Source of the DNA: Thermoplasmata archaeon M9B2D | Lineage (GTDB): Archaea; Thermoplasmatota; E2; DHVEG-1 | Direction of reading: 5' to 3' | Assembly: GCA_002900555.1 (NCBI GenBank) | Contig: MUGD01000049.1 | Location: forward strand, 1-14,055 | DNA length: 14,055 bases | In this document: positions 13,664 to 14,055 of the stretch, piece after piece | Layout: every line of letters starts with the position of its first letter | How positions within the stretch are numbered: the first letter of the stretch is position 1 | The notes under the pieces: model-generated | Database searches by the model: none | The model's input: only the letters and a program-made list of their open reading frames with translations | What the model was told of the DNA's origin: nothing | Translations under genes and position numbers: made by a program

Positions 13664-14035
13664 TCAAAGAGTGCCAAGAAACTTCTTTATCGCGGAAATA
13701 AGTGTCTGTGGTTCAAAAGGTTTTGTGATATATTCATCTGCCCCTTGTTTTATTCCCCAGAACTTATCGCTTTCCTGGGATTTAGAGGTCAGCAGTATAA
13801 TGGGTATTTGTTTGAAATAATCGTCCTTTTTAAGGTCCCTGCAGACCTGAAAGCCATTTTTCTTAGGCATTATGACATCAAGAATTATGAGATCGGGTTT
13901 CTCTTGCCGGGCGACAGCTTCAGCCTCTTCTCCATCCTTTGCGTACATAAATGAGTGTTTGCTGCCTTGCAGCGCAACTTTGATAAATTGGAGATCCGTT
14001 TCGCTGTCTTCGGCTATAAGTATTCTTGCTGCCAT
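13664..14035 (-). CDS. Single-domain response regulator (CheY/PilG/PilH-like)
   Basis: The 123-residue product is a lone receiver domain. The acidic pocket is Glu9/Asp10 (IAEDS), the phospho-acceptor is Asp53 (IILDVIMPKKNGF), and the switch residues are Thr83 (ILLTSKS) and Lys105 (YITKPFEP). There is no output domain. The MPKKNGFQVCRDLKKDD and WGIKQGADEYITKPF blocks resemble PilG/PilH-type regulators of twitching chemosensory systems as much as CheY. A GAGGAGA site lies 5 bases upstream of the ATG. It is likely phosphorylated by the CheA downstream. A terminator separates it from cheW, so it is probably a separate transcript whose promoter lies beyond the window. Confidence 0.93.
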   Translation of the reverse strand: MAARILIAEDSETDLQFIKVALQGSKHSFMYAKDGEEAEAVARQEKPDLIILDVIMPKKNGFQVCRDLKKDDYFKQIPIILLTSKSQESDKFWGIKQGADEYITKPFEPQTLISAIKKFLGTL

Positions 14036-14055
14036 TTTTTTCTCCTCTCTTGATC

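Noticed and set aside
1..14055. Search for CRISPR arrays, insertion sequences, tRNA and rRNA genes
   Set aside because: No regularly spaced repeats, transposase frames, cloverleaf-like or rRNA-like segments were recognised.

Overview
The window looks like chromosomal DNA of a strictly anaerobic or microaerophilic Gram-negative bacterium. It is moderately AT-rich, uses consensus AGGAGG-type ribosome binding sites, and is densely packed with short operons. The anaerobic lifestyle is inferred from a four-gene reductive oxygen/NO/peroxide defence operon: flavodiiron protein, short rubredoxin, stand-alone desulforedoxin and rubrerythrin. An iron-sulfur flavoprotein with a complete four-cysteine motif points the same way. 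Gene content would fit a Desulfobacterota- or Nitrospirota-like lineage, but there is no rRNA or other marker in the window to settle this. No mobile element, CRISPR array, tRNA or rRNA was seen.

Layout. Positions 1-2385 (+) are housekeeping: the 3' part of a UvrD/PcrA-type helicase, then gatC (amidotransferase subunit C) and panD (aspartate decarboxylase). gatC is not followed by gatA. Positions 2391-4617 (+) are a self-contained redox defence operon with two candidate sigma70-type promoters, an inverted repeat, a perfect 13-bp tandem duplication in the leader, four genes and a strong intrinsic terminator. Positions 4662-7306 (+) hold an iron-sulfur flavoprotein, an exported DUF3047 protein and two coupled glycosyltransferase-like genes of the TIGR04283/TIGR04282 pair. 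Positions 7307-8185 are AT-rich and hold a promoter, a cysteine-less carboxymuconolactone-decarboxylase-like gene, a second promoter and a candidate 34-residue protein.

Positions 8186-14055 are a chemosensory region. A transmembrane chemoreceptor with two HAMP-like segments (8186-10039, +) converges on a minus-strand set read from the right: single-domain response regulator (13664-14035), short CheW (13050-13451) and a hybrid CheA (10324-13050). The CheA has two nearly duplicated Hpt domains and a C-terminal receiver. Its long dimerisation region and attached receiver resemble ChpA/PilL-type kinases of type IV pilus or alternative-function chemosensory systems more than a flagellar CheA. In such a system the receptor signals through CheW to CheA, which would pass phosphate from the two Hpt histidines to its own receiver and to the free response regulator. 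No cheR, cheB, pilus or flagellar gene lies in the window, so the output is unknown.

Nothing here is certainly a new system. The parts most worth a second look are the regulatory leader of the redox operon, the duplicated Hpt domains of CheA with the abbreviated CheW, the 31-bp palindrome upstream of cheW, and the small candidate gene in front of the receptor.
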